Assembly (NCBI RefSeq): GCF_021134715.1
Contig: NC_060026.1
Span: forward strand, 4,154,001 to 4,218,000
Source of the DNA: Daphnia pulex
Taxonomy: Eukaryota; Arthropoda; Branchiopoda; Diplostraca; Daphniidae
DNA: 64,000 bases
Reading direction: 5' to 3'
The notes beneath the pieces are model-generated. The model had not been told where the DNA came from. It was given only the letters and a program-made list of their open reading frames with translations, and searched no databases. The position numbers were made by a program, and so were the translations under genes. Shown here piece by piece: positions 20,651 through 32,576 of this stretch (its first letter is position 1; every line of letters begins with the position of its first letter).

Positions 20651-23600
20651 AAAGCTTTTCACATCAAATGTTCACACAAGAGTTTGGGACGGAAAAAAAT
20701 TAATGACCTGTCGGAAATCCAGGGTGACACAAAAACAAAACAACAATGGTGTTTGTTCTTTTGTTTTATTGTTTTTTTGAAATATTTATCGAATTGAATT
20801 TTATTGAATCGAATTCCAAGTATGGCGAGAGGTTTCGCCATTTCTCGAGTCTTCCGGATCAAAGTGGCCAATTTCATAGTTTTTCATTATCAAACAATTT
20901 TTTTTATTTTAATTATCCGGAATTTATGGCTTTCCCCAAATTCGAATTTCTTTTTTTTTTCCTTAAAGAAAAACTAATATTCGTACCCTTAATGAAGAAA
21001 CCCAGTCATTCCACAAAAATAAAATAACATGTTTTTGAAAAAAATCAACCAATCAAAAAATTCCTCTTTTTAAAAAATATTTGATTTTTTTTTTCAAATC
21101 GATGATTTTGAAAACGGACGATCCAGTGACGATAGAAATTGAATTAAAAAAAAAAGCTTCACAGCCTTTTATTTTTCCTTCAAAATATAAAAAGAAAAAT
21201 TGCCTCAGGATGTCTAAAGTTTGTAGAGCCCGCCGATCTCATTGTCTCCACCGTTGAATCATTCGATTCCCAAATTATGATTCGGCGATTATCTCTTGCG
21301 TATAATATTTTTTTAATGATTATGTGTATTTTTTTTCTCCTTCCTTATTTTCTCCCATTTCTTTTATCTGCAAAATTCGCATCGAAAAAGTGCGACATCC
21401 GGCACTTGCGGACCAAATGAATTAAAACATAAGAAAAAAGTAATGAAAAAAATAATAATAATAATTCCAAATGTGCGTTCCCATCAAACATCATTGTGTG
21501 TGTGTGTGTTTCTGTATAAAAAAAAATTACTACTGCGCCTCATGTTATTTTTATTTTCTACATATGATATCACGCTGGCGTTGCTAAATAACTGTGTGTG
21601 TTCAACCATCAATAAGCGATTGGGAAAAATGTCTGTACAGATTTCTGCGCCATGAATACATTTCCAACTTGTTCCTTTTCACAAAAAAGAAATAAAATAA
21701 ATGCGCGCACTGAATTGATGATGGCGCGGACTTTAGTCTGGTCTTTCCCGTCGTGCGACGATCGCACGGGTTCATTGTGACGGCGGGAGCAATCAACTTT
21801 TGTTTATTCGGGGAAAAAAAAAGGACGGGAAATGTGTACACACACAAAAAAATCGGGAGACTGGAACAAAGTTACGTTATGTAAGTATTACTTTTTTTTT
21901 TCTTCGGTTGTATAACATTGGGATTGTGATTTTTCTTTCCACTCTCTTGTTTGTTTGTTTTATTGAACCCAGACTGACGCAACATGTTCCGGATCATTGT
22001 ATTTAAAGTTGCATTCTTTTTTATTTTGTTATTATTATTTTTTTTTGGGTGTATCTTTTGCATCGGCTCGATTCACACAGCTGATTTCCGGTTTTCCCCT
22101 AGGGCTTACGACATTTTTTTTTCTTTATCTTTTATATATATATATTTATATATATATAAAACTATGTACGATCTCTGGAATGTTTTCTTCACCAATGCCT
22201 CGAACCGGTCTGTGGCGCGGAAAAGTGCAAACTCATTTGAATAAGAAGCCGGTTGGATCCAGTTCGACTGAGAGAGAGAGAACAGCAGAATGACTGAACG
22301 AGACAACAGACCATGTCCGAGTCTCGCAAGTTTTTTTATTTAATTTTCTGTGTCTGGCGGAGCGTGATAAAAAAGCAGACTGTGAAGGAGAAAGAAAAAA
22401 AAACTGTGTCGTTTGATTTCAACATGTTTTTTCTTTCGATTCAGACAAATAAAAATCCACCAAATTGACACATCCTGCGACACAACACCTGAATTGGTTA
22501 CATGTCGTTGCCAGGTGAACGAAGGTCCTGTTGGCTGCGTATTTCTTTTGAAATCCCGCTAGTTCAATATGGTAATTTAAACGACACAATTTACGCCTCA
22601 TAGACTACTGATATTTATTTATTCTTTTTTTTTTTTTTACTGCGTCCTTTTTATTTTTTTTCCAGCGGGAGTTTCAACGCACTAGAACCACCTACCGGTA
22701 CATCGTGAAAACTACGGATATTCTTTTCTACAAAAGTCAACGAAAATGGTAATGATATAACTTATCAGTTGGAAATGATTTCCGTCGTCAAATAATCGCA
22801 ATCAATTTTCGCGGTATTTTGTTTGGTAAAGCTGAATTGAGAAACGTTTAATCTTTTCATGGTATCATGCCAAGGCTAGCTTTATCGAATGAAATAAATA
22901 TGTATGTAGTTGGGGTATGTGACTGCGAAATGTCACGAATCGTTCGTAAGTTTTCGTAACGTGTTGTGTGAATTTTTTCCCAGAATTCACCCAATAATTT
23001 ACGATAAACATAATAATTTAAACGGGATATTTTCTGTGTGCGCAGTTGCGCACGGTTAAAAAAATTTAAACTAAAGAAGCGTGTCGTGCGCAAAACAGAA
23101 ATATTTTTAATAACTTTCTCATCGAAAGTCATCAAAACGCCTCAACATTTTATAAATTTTCCCATCCAGTCCGAAGTAATCAAATTGTTTTTTTTTTCTT
23201 TATTCTTACGCAACTTCACCTGACCGCCATCTAACGATGAAAATCGCAATCAAGGATGTTTGAAGCATAGTATTGTATTCTCTAGATTTAAAAAATGTAA
23301 TTCAGTTTACTTTAATGGACATTTTTCGACCATTAGTCGCTGCAATAATAATCCCTACTTAATTTTCAAAAAAGATTGTTTCTTCTGCTGGCACATAAAC
23401 TGAAATAACCAGCAAAACGTGGTTGGCCACAATAAAATCCTCATACCTCAAGAAATGAAAGTTATTGAAAGTTGGTCAGGCTGCGGTAGCAGTTGTAAAT
23501 ACAATGGTCACCGATCAATCAGTAAAATGTGTGGACTCGATAGGATTATGCGGTTTGTAATTAGCGGTCGATCTATCTTAAAATTTTCATATATCATCCA

Positions 23601-24300
23601 AATTCAGTGTGACAAGAAACCCATAGATAACAACGTACGACCAAAACCATCAGATTGGACGCTATTAGCACGCTTGACAGTTCGATGACAATTCAAATTC
23701 AGCAGCAATTGAATTTGACAATCATAGTATTTATTATGTTACGCGACTCGGCGAGGACGGAGAGCCCAGAGAAAGGCTTTCAACGACTTTCAACGGAGTT
23801 GTTTGGCAATTTCACCAAAGATTCACGTTCAATTTTTTAATTGGCGTTTCTGACGTGTGGACATGAGGACCATGCTGTCCATGTTTCTTTTTTTTTTCTT
23901 TTTTTTTTAAGACTACCTGTGGCCAGCTGGAGGGCTTTACTCAAAATTAAAAACCAGATTTTCTGTAATGTGTCATAAATATTTGTTGAAAATAAATCAC
24001 ATTAACTGGTGTGCCTGCTTTTGAAAATGCCGACCTATTTATTATTCCAACCAAAAAGTAGTAGACATGCCAACTTTTTGGTTGGAATAACATCTATAGG
24101 TATTTAACTGCGTCATCCGGATAAAAATGCTGCACATATTTTTGTTTCAAAACCGAAAACCCACATGTGAACTGCTAAAACTACTCCCACTTTTGAAAAA
24201 AGCCGCCTAATTAGTTTTCTCTTTCAGAGTCACCTGGTAGAGAAATTTCCTACTACTTTATGGAATCCCTTTTCATGTGTCGTCTGCTTCGTTGTTCATT
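20651..24300. other. Non-coding stretch: 3' UTR of the preceding gene, then intergenic
   Basis: AT-rich throughout, with several AATAAA-like signals after the stop at 20650 (for example around 21020 and 21693). Open frames such as the one at 23419-23688 lack splice partners and codon bias. A near-perfect palindrome is listed separately at 24042-24090. Confidence 0.55.
24042..24090. repeat. Perfect 18-bp inverted repeat with 13-base loop
   Basis: TTATTCCAACCAAAAAGT at 24042-24059 is the exact reverse complement of 24073-24090. Pairing continues imperfectly outward (ACCTAT on the left against ATAGGT on the right). It lies about 320 bases upstream of the TAF1B start codon. Confidence 0.85.
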
Positions 24301-24316
24301 CTGTCATTCACGATTT

Positions 24317-24333
24317 CACGTGGATTTCACGTG
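24317..24333. promoter_or_regulatory. Tandem CACGTG E-boxes upstream of TAF1B
   Basis: Two perfect CACGTG palindromes (24317-24322 and 24328-24333) lie in a tandem 11-base repeat, centred 11 bases apart and 79-95 bases before the ATG at 24412. CACGTG is the canonical site of Myc/Max, USF and MITF bHLH-zipper factors. Myc control of RNA polymerase I factors is well established in animals; that this pair works here is inference. Confidence 0.5.
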
Positions 24334-24411
24334 GATTTGTGCTCATACATGTGCTTTTACGTGTGTTTGAAATTCCCAATTCTTGATTTTGATAAATATT
24401 GACTAAAAAGA

Positions 24412-27400
24412 ATGGACAAGCCAAAACGAAGATGTGTAGAGTGCAAGAAAACTAACTTTTATAATGTCAATGGACAATATGTGTGTGTCGAATGCGACAC
24501 TTATGCTACTGTAAACTAAATATATTTTCCATTTTCCAATTCATAATCTTAAAAAATTTGTTCTCTGATTGTTTACTTCTAGGATCAAGTTGAAATTGTT
24601 TGTGATGAATTTGAGGGACAAACTCAAGGTCGAAAATATAAAGCACTTGGCGAGAAAAAGGATAGGAAAAATTTAGAGGAAGAAGAACGGAATAGTATGG
24701 GAAAAATTTATAATTAATATTTCAAAACACTATTATTTACATTTTTTGTCAACTGTAGAGAGGATACAAGATTGGAATATATATGATGGATTCAATTTTA
24801 TTCTGGTCAAAATGACAGATGCACTGATCAAGTGTGGTGCTGATCCCATAATCAAACCCTGTGTACACAGGTTATGGGCTTCCTATCTTTCCAAAATGGA
24901 AGTTGCATATCGTGAAGCATCACCTCCTACATCACCTTTACCTGACGAATTTAGAACCAGGGAGACAGAGATGGAAGAAGTGGAGGAACAATCTTCAATA
25001 GTCCCATCTTGGTTTTCTCAAAATAATGAGCTAGATTCTCAAGTAGAAAGTGATGATCAACCCCCTAAAATCAAACCAAAAAGAACTACACTTTTTTCTG
25101 CCCCAAAAGTGTATGACCAATTTCCATTCAGAATATTATATAAAAATAACCCACTAACTATAATTATCTTATTTAGGGCGAAAAGAAAGTACTACAAGAA
25201 GGGCCTGGGCGAAATGGATATTTTACTTGAAACCGCTGATGCCGAATTATCGTTAGCTGACAGACGCAAGAAAGGCCGAAAACTTAGGGTATGTAGTTTA
25301 CTGTTAATAATCTTCTTATTGAATTGCAAGTTGATTATTCCACTGAAATTTTTCAGAGTAACTATATGAAACTGGCCCTTAGTGGAGCAGACACTGATGT
25401 TTCGATGGCGGAGTCAATTGCTTCATCAGCAGATACTCAAAGTACAGTTGAAGACGCGTAAGTTGGTATTCTGTTCATTTTTAGATGATTTTGGTTTAAA
25501 GTTCTTGGTTTTCTTTCTCATTAGCCAAAAAAGAAGTCGTTTGTCTACCATGAAGTATGCCGTTCCTGAATGCTTTCCTGAAGGAGAACTAGTTTCCATA
25601 CTTAAGAGAAAAAACAAAACAGAGGATTATACGGCACCCAGGTCAACATGCAGCGACCCAGAATACATGACGGTGCATAAACTATTGTCATTTCTTCATG
25701 CTGCACTACTCTTGAAAGGTCAATTAATATCTTATGGCGATTTGACAAGGTATACTAGAATTTTTGCCATTAAAAGCGCCAAGACCTGCATATTTTAGAA
25801 TCCTTGTTAAACTCTTCCAGGTGGGCTCGGGAAGGTTTCATCCCTCTCTACGGCGCTCATCTACTTTTACCAAAAAGTATGCCTATCAGTGGATCGGAGG
25901 CTCATACTTTGGGTGCACTCCGTACAAATCAAGCTCCCTGTTCTCGAATTTTTCGTCAAAACACTGGCCGTCTCCTTACAATGCTAAATATCGAAAAGCT
26001 ACCCAAGCCACCTGCCTTTCTGTTGGCGTCTAAAATCATCTGTGATCTTCAGTTGCCAAGTGAGCCAATCTAAAAAAAAAAAAATTGTGTAACTATTTAA
26101 ACGTTGACATTTACCATAATCCTTTTTAACAGATGAACTTGAAGTGTATGTCAGAACTTTGGATAGAATTATTAATCAGGATGATAACGACGCTGAATGG
26201 AAAACCGTTTTCTTTGGTAACAGGATTCCAAGTGATGCTGCGTACGCTGGATCCCTGGTAATAGTTTTTAATTGAACATTCAAATAAACACACACTGAAT
26301 TTTTGGTTATTCTTTTAAGATCCTGGTTGCCATGAAATTGGTACTTGGATTAGACGGAACGACAGAATTTCAAATTTCAGATTTTGCCACGAAAGTTAAC
26401 AATCTGTTAAAACTAAAACCTTCGTCAAGCTTCGCTAGCAAACAGCAAGGAGTTGAAAATGAAAATAACCAAGAAACATCTCAGGGCATAAAAACTCTGT
26501 TTGTCTGGAAAGAGTGGGTTCGATTTATTGAATACCGGCGCAACGTCATCGATCGCACTCACGTTCCAACAGCGATCCGAAAAGCAATTGTGAAGAAAAT
26601 GGATCCCGCTTATGTGTATCAATTTGCTCAAACTGAAGGATTTTATCATTATAACCGCCCTACAACTGAATTGTCAGAAATCGATAGGTCCATCTTAGAA
26701 GTTTTTGAAAAAGCTTCGAAGAGATTTCCTTCCCCTTCCGGACCTCCAAAAAGAATACCAAGATTTCGTTCCTCTCTTTTCGGCCTTCAGGGCTTGGCTG
26801 ATCAACTTTTGGAATTCGACCCCTCGGAATATGGACAACTTAAGCAAGAATTTTCCACTTCGTCTTTAGTATTTGCCAGAAAACCCAAACTGTTGGCAGC
26901 TGCTCTAAAGAAGGCGAATCCACCGCATCTCTTAAATATTCACAAGGGCCCAGCATTAAAGGATAGAAAATTCGTCATGCCTTTGATCACTTCACGTTGT
27001 GGGATTTCGAAATCTTCAAGTCAAATGGATCGTTATGCCTGGAAAATAGTAACAGTAAAGTCGGAAGTACTACCTGTTTCCAACTCTTCTGACGACGACG
27101 ACGACGAGCTTGATGAATTTTACGATAGTCAATCGCGACCTAGTCTGCTTTTACATGACCCATCTTACGGTTACTGGATAAGCGCACTCCGTCTGAAATT
27201 GGTGGCTTTCGTCGACTGGAACTTGTTCTCCGCCTCGTTGCCTTCATCGTTTCTCTGGTTGCTCCAACTTATCTGTGAAAGCATTGAAGAAAGCCCAAGA
27301 GATTTCTACCCAACGTTTAACGCTGTTGAAGCTATCGTTTTCTTAGGTCACACAGATGTGAAACGCAACATTACCGGCAAAAAGGAGTTAAAGCAGCGAC

Positions 27401-27429
27401 TATACAACGCATTAAGAGCGGAATTCTAA
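24412..27429 (+). CDS. TAF1B: TATA box-binding protein-associated factor, RNA polymerase I subunit B (TAF1B/Rrn7)
   Basis: Nine exons, 24412-24510, 24583-24694, 24759-25110, 25177-25288, 25357-25457, 25525-25749, 25821-26059, 26133-26257 and 26320-27429, sum to 2475 bases (824 residues). The N-terminus has a zinc ribbon with Cys8, Cys11, Cys25 and Cys28 (CVECKK...YVCVECD). TFIIB-like cyclin-fold regions follow, including the segment with LSFLHAALLLKGQLISYGDL and WAREGFIPLYGAHLLLP, characteristic of Rrn7/TAF1B. TAF1B is the TFIIB-like subunit of the SL1/core factor that recruits RNA polymerase I to rDNA promoters in the nucleolus. Acidic stretches occur in the middle (DDDDDELDEF). The exon junction at 25110 uses the second of two overlapping GT sites because only that one keeps phase. 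Two CACGTG boxes lie just upstream. Confidence 0.88.
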
Positions 27430-27510
27430 AACATTTTTTTTTATACATCTCCGTAATGAATTTTAATGCGCCAAATGTTTATGTATTATTTTTTTGTACC
27501 TCAAAATGTC

Positions 27511-30500
27511 TCAATTAACAGAGGGCTGAAACTCGCCTAATTCGGTTACCACTCGAGCAAGATGTACATGCCAATCGGGGCTGATTGGCTGTTTAGAACT
27601 AACCTTGAGTGACACGGAATACATGTTTCGAAAAATATCTGCATCCCAGTTGCTGTTGAAAGTAAATTTAAAAAAAAATATTTTGACTGAATAGGAATTG
27701 TTCATTCTGAAAGTGGTAAATTAGCTTACGGTTTTTTAACGCTCTTCGACAACTTGGTCAGCTGAAGTAATGTTGATTGTATCCTTGAGCACATTAATGT
27801 CAAACATTCAGAAGTTTTAGGCTCAAGTTTAGGAACATCACCACCGCTAGTAGGTTGAGCTAGTGCGGACAAAGCTTCTTTTGTCGAACGATAGCAATCC
27901 AGGATGGATTGAAGTATACGCATCTTAGACACGACGCCAGTCAAACCTGAATAATTTTTAGAATAAATAAGCTATTTGAAATAATGGTAAACAAAATATG
28001 ATCATACGTTTCAACTGGAACTCGTAAACGCCTGCTTTCTCAAGCTGCAATCTTATGACTTCGTCCCAATGTTCTAATTGGTTAAACAAAGTGTTTGCAT
28101 CAGCATAGTGTTGCTCGGCAACCATTCGGACATTCCTGCCATTAATGATCGATTCGCCGTCGCCATTTCTACTTGCAATAATGAACAGGTTGAGTTCGTC
28201 AATACGAAACGTTCACTAAATCAAATTTTAATTACCGGTAAGTGTCGTGGTATAGTGAAGCCAAGCGGTAGTGGCAAGTAGCAGCACGATATTGGAGTAA
28301 CGGAAGACGCGATTCTGAAGTTTCACTTTTACTTAGAGTGATGCAATTCTCCAAAAGCTGAATTATCTCTGCTTCTACTTCTTCCCTTGACTACATAGTA
28401 AAATGTGAATTCAAATGATCAATTGGAATAAGCTGACATTTTAACTGGTTACTTTAATGCTAAGCGGTGCAAAGTCTTGTAACAAAGAGGCGAGAGTGAA
28501 GAGAACGCTTGTGTAGTCCCAAACAATAGCGTCCCAAATTCCAGTGTTCAGTTCTCGGCGCTCCAAGATGTCCAACGCTTGTTTGTAGAATTGTAATGCC
28601 TTTTTAGGAAAAAAAAGAGAATTAAAGCTATGAATAAAGTGACACAAATTATCGTCTCATACTTTTGAGTAGCATTTCCACTCGGCTAGACTAGCTTCTT
28701 TTTTCTCGGTGGGCGCCAGCGCACGCGCTTGAAGTCGATGTAGCTTGGCCAAATTGCACGAGAGCAGGGCGACATTGACGTTATCCTTGATTTTGCGGAA
28801 GACAAAAGTGCCCTCTTCAAGATGTTGCTGACTGACTTGAAAAAGTTCCACGAATTTGCGCTTCCATTCTGCTCCTCCTTCCTCCATCACAGCTAAAACA
28901 TTTGAGTATTGAGAAATAAATTGTTTCCTATTTCTTGTAGTAAACTACGATAAAGACAAATGAATTACCGGATGCTTTACTCATGAAGAAGACGCCCATT
29001 TCGTTGGCGACATTCCCCAAGCGTTTGGCAAGGCTGAGAACGTCAGATGCACTTCCAGATTCTAGTGGGACGAAGGAGGCGAGGGCCAGACGATATTGCT
29101 CCAAGCTAAACTGCAATGCTTCGTGAAGTGACGTTGGATATGGGAAATAACTCTCGTCCAACACGTTTCCAAGTTGCAAATTTCTGAGCAACTGTAGGAG
29201 TTGATCGTCGATCAAATTCCGTTCCACCGGCTGTGGCTGAGAAGTTACTTCATTCCAATGTTGCACCATAGAGAAATAAACATCTCCAGCTAAACCCAGG
29301 GCATGACTTTGCAGGGATGTTGAGTTAGTCAAATTCTGAGGTGAAGTTGATTGAGGTGGGCCCGGCAAAGGTAAACCAGGAGGCTCCAAATAAGCCCAGA
29401 GCAACGCGGCCATTCGAAGGTGACTCAAACTCTTCTCAGGGTTCGAAGGGCTGGTTTTTCGGGCTTCATCGGCTAGTGTTACGTAAGCCAAACGGCATTT
29501 CTCCATCAATAGTCGCCAATACTGTTGCTTCCACTCGTTTTGTGGTTCCTTGAACATCAGTGAGCCAGTGACACCACTAGATCACAAAGATAATTATTAG
29601 TCAGACATGTGGGGAGAAACTACTTGAAGATCAATTAAATTAATTACTCGAGAGGAGGTTGTTTTAATGTCTGATATGGCATCGGAATGGGTTTCAATGG
29701 TGTGGCCAAGGAGGGTTCTTCTTCAGATGGTTTTGTAGTTTTCCCCCTATTTATGGAAAATAAATATTATGTCATTCCCAATTCAGATATTTGGTTTAAC
29801 TCACTTGTTGCTGAGGAATTCAAGGGCTTCAACTGCGTGCTGAAGAGCAAAGGTGCAGCGCTGTTCCCAATTATCTCCAACGGTGGGTCGCGCATTTCTA
29901 CGAACGTTCTCTTCCTCTGCCTGGACCTGTTGCGGAGTCGAAAGTGCCGCCACGTCGACAGATGCACTGTGAAGCAAAATTTTAAAGAGGTGAATTATTT
30001 AAAATGTTTCAACTGTTTGTTACGACACAATAAAATTACGAGAAGTGATCTTCCGTTGAGGGTTCCTCCCATTCGTCAGACCATTCCTCTTCGACCTCTT
30101 CAGAAGTATCTTCGGCTTCTGGAACTTTGAGTGATGTTGGCAAATAGACGTCAGATAAATAGTACAAAGCAGACGTGGCGACCTAAAAAATACGCATTGA
30201 ACCTGACATTTAAAAAAAAACCAAGAAATATTATTAAAAAATATTGCTACCTGTGGATATTTGGTTGCATCAAGAAGGGATAAGCAGTTCTTTAAAAGAG
30301 CTAAGACAGTGCCTTGATGTCGCTTCCAGTCGCTGGACATTTTCAAATTTCGCGCCACTCTAAAAAAACACATACGCATTCATTAAACAATTTACAATTC
30401 GCATTGGCAAACAATTTTACTTGAAAAGTAGCATGGCAACTGGTGTCGTAAATGGATTCTGGTTGATGTCTTCATTCAAATCATTGCACAACGAAGTAAG

Positions 30501-32032
30501 ATCGTAAAGCTTCACAATATCATCGTCTTTTGCTGTTTCACGATGAAGACACGAAAAATTTAATGTGAGATCTTAATTTGAATAATTTCCTTGATTGCTT
30601 AAGTAAAAATTATTTTACCTTTGAACAGCCAATAAGTGTGGCCGGCTTTTGTGGCTTTAGACTTTAGGAAAGAGAGAATGTTTTGTGCGACATCTTTAAT
30701 AATACCCGGCTTAAACTGCGATCCCGGTAGGCGTGGTAAATCGTCCGTTTTAATAAGCTCGTATTTTTGGACCAGACCACCTGTAACCATTAAAAGAATT
30801 TAACAACAATTTTTCCAGTTTTTCACGTAGCGCGACGCTATTTACCCAAATGATAGCACATCACAACTTCAGGAACATTGCCTACAAATATAATCATTAA
30901 AAAACTCGGTTACAAGATGTTAAACAAAGAAATAGCAGGTATATGACATACACATCAAGTTGTCAAGCCAGTAGTCCAGTCCTGTTAGCACATTAATTGG
31001 CTTCGACATATCTCTGATCAATTGACAAAATAAAAGAATTATTCATTTTAGCTATCAAGTAAATTTGCTTGACTTAAGGCTTACCTTAAGCGAAGCGAAA
31101 GACACGGGTGAGTCCCACCGCCAAAAATAGGCATATCTGTACCAATTAACATCCGCAAATCTTCAAATGTCCATATGATATTTTTAGAAAACTGGGGAAG
31201 AGCATCATCGTGAACATGACTTTCTTCTGGAACAGGATCACCAAGAGGATCAATTACAGGCTGGAAAAGACTTGTGTTACTAAGAATTCAAATTATAAGC
31301 ACTTTAAATAGTACACAATTTTACCTGAACTTGATGATTCCTGTCCTGAACTTGGGTGTCTGCATTTTCTGACTCATTAAGGGCTATACTGTGATAGAGA
31401 AATTTTGAGATGAGGTTTTGTTGCTGCAGGTAGTCGCGACTGTGCCGGCTGGATTTCTTGTCTGAGGCTTTTTGCTTAGCACGACAGGAGGCAAAAATGT
31501 GTTCCAAATAAAACTTCTTCAGCCAACCCCATTCGTTTTCAGCTGCTCTCAGAAGGTGAGTGTGGATGTCAAATTCATCGAGCAGCAGTGTGTTTCCAAC
31601 ACGATGAACCATCATACTGACAGCACTTTTGCTGTACGGTATCTTCAGAAGCTTCTTGATATTTTCTGCATCACTCACCACATCAACTTCACCCATGGAA
31701 TCTAAAAAAGATGAAGCCATGTGAAAACTGGCAAATTCTGTTGACTTTGGATTCCTGGAAACAGCTGGCCCAACTATCTTCTTAGGATGACTTAGCAACC
31801 AATTAGCTGGTGGTGTGTTCAAGTCGGTGTTGCTCTGTAATAAAGATAATCGTGGAGGAATACTGACTGTCGAATGCAAATCAAAAGCAAATGATTTGAT
31901 TCTCTTTCCTTCGTTTTCATGTTCAGAATCTTTGCTAAGAAGTGGACGATAAATATCAATCGTCAAATCGTTCGCAGGGCTACTCATCTGCAATGTTCTC
32001 TCCTTTTCGTCGTCCTCTTCGCACGACTCCAT
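27511..32032 (-). CDS. EDRF1: Erythroid differentiation-related factor 1 homologue
   Basis: Seventeen exons on the minus strand: 31325-32032, 31085-31260, 30952-31013, 30846-30881, 30619-30780, 30421-30532, 30251-30359, 30040-30182, 29805-29966, 29648-29746, 28969-29576, 28663-28892, 28453-28599, 28236-28390, 28008-28171, 27730-27946 and 27511-27652. They sum to 3432 bases (1143 residues), close to the length of vertebrate EDRF1 (about 1240). Diagnostic blocks are NIKKLLKIPYSKSAVSMMVH, VGNTLLLDEFDIH, NIIWTFEDLRMLIG, PINVLTGLDYWLDNLMCNVP and KDVAQNILSFLKSKATKAGH, followed by a helical, TPR-like C-terminal half. EDRF1 is reported as a nuclear regulator of globin and GATA1 activity in mammals; its role in arthropods is not clear. 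An acidic segment (residues about 495-525) is rich in Glu. The ATG at 32032 is 8 bases after a strong acceptor, so the true N-terminus may come from an upstream exon at 32444-32576. Confidence 0.9.
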
Positions 32033-32079
32033 AATGTCAACTAAAAAAAAACGACACCCGACACTGCGGGAGAACTCAA

Positions 32080-32246
32080 TCAACACGTTTTTCCAGTCAA
32101 TTCCAGCACTTTCGAAGGATCAAAACAGTCGGGTAATAATAACAGATGCCTCTTCTTGCTAGGCTGACTGCTATTATTAGACGTCAAGTTGGCGTGAAGC
32201 TTTCTTCTAGAATGCTCATTCCTAGTAGTTTTATTTGATTGTCTTA
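32080..32246 (-). CDS. Candidate alternative second exon ending a 99-residue small protein
   Basis: A TTTGCCAG acceptor gives an exon at 32080-32246 that is phase-compatible with the upstream exon 32444-32576. It ends in a stop 47 bases before the EDRF1 ATG. The product part is basic, then hydrophobic (KKRHLLLLPDCFDPSKVLEL). I do not recognise it. It could be a separate short isoform, an upstream ORF, or an intronic frame that is never used. Confidence 0.3.
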
Positions 32247-32443
32247 CTGGCAAACGAGTAATCATGTTTGTTAATGCAGGGAATAATAATAATTAGTAGA
32301 ACAAATATCCGTTGTTATGTACTGCGAATATCTACAAGCCACCAGGGGATGTTGGTTCCGTTTGTTTTACAACCAAAAGTTCCAAACTGCTGCGTTGAGG
32401 CCGAGGCGGGGACTATGAACAGCGCAATCGCTATAGAACTCAC

Positions 32444-32576
32444 CGGTTTTTTCCTGGACGGAAAACTCCGGCGGAGCAGTGAATAGTGTAACATCTCCAC
32501 AGTCGGTACACTCATGTTGCACAGTACCGACAACGAGAAACACGCCTCCAGTTTTCCTTGTGTTACCTCCTCCCAT
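32444..32576 (-). CDS. Candidate first coding exon of EDRF1 or of an upstream small ORF
   Basis: An ATG at 32576 opens a 44-codon frame (MGGGNTRKTGG..., with C-T-D-C-G in the middle) ending in a strong donor, ACCG|GTGAGT. Its phase 1 end joins in frame to the acceptor at 32041, adding 47 residues to EDRF1 ahead of the MESCEEDDE start. It also joins in frame to the acceptor at 32247, giving a 99-residue protein. Which junction is used cannot be decided from sequence. Confidence 0.45.

Noticed and set aside
23419..23688. Open frame of 89 residues on the + strand
   Set aside because: No splice partners, no codon bias and no recognisable motif; surrounded by AT-rich non-coding DNA.
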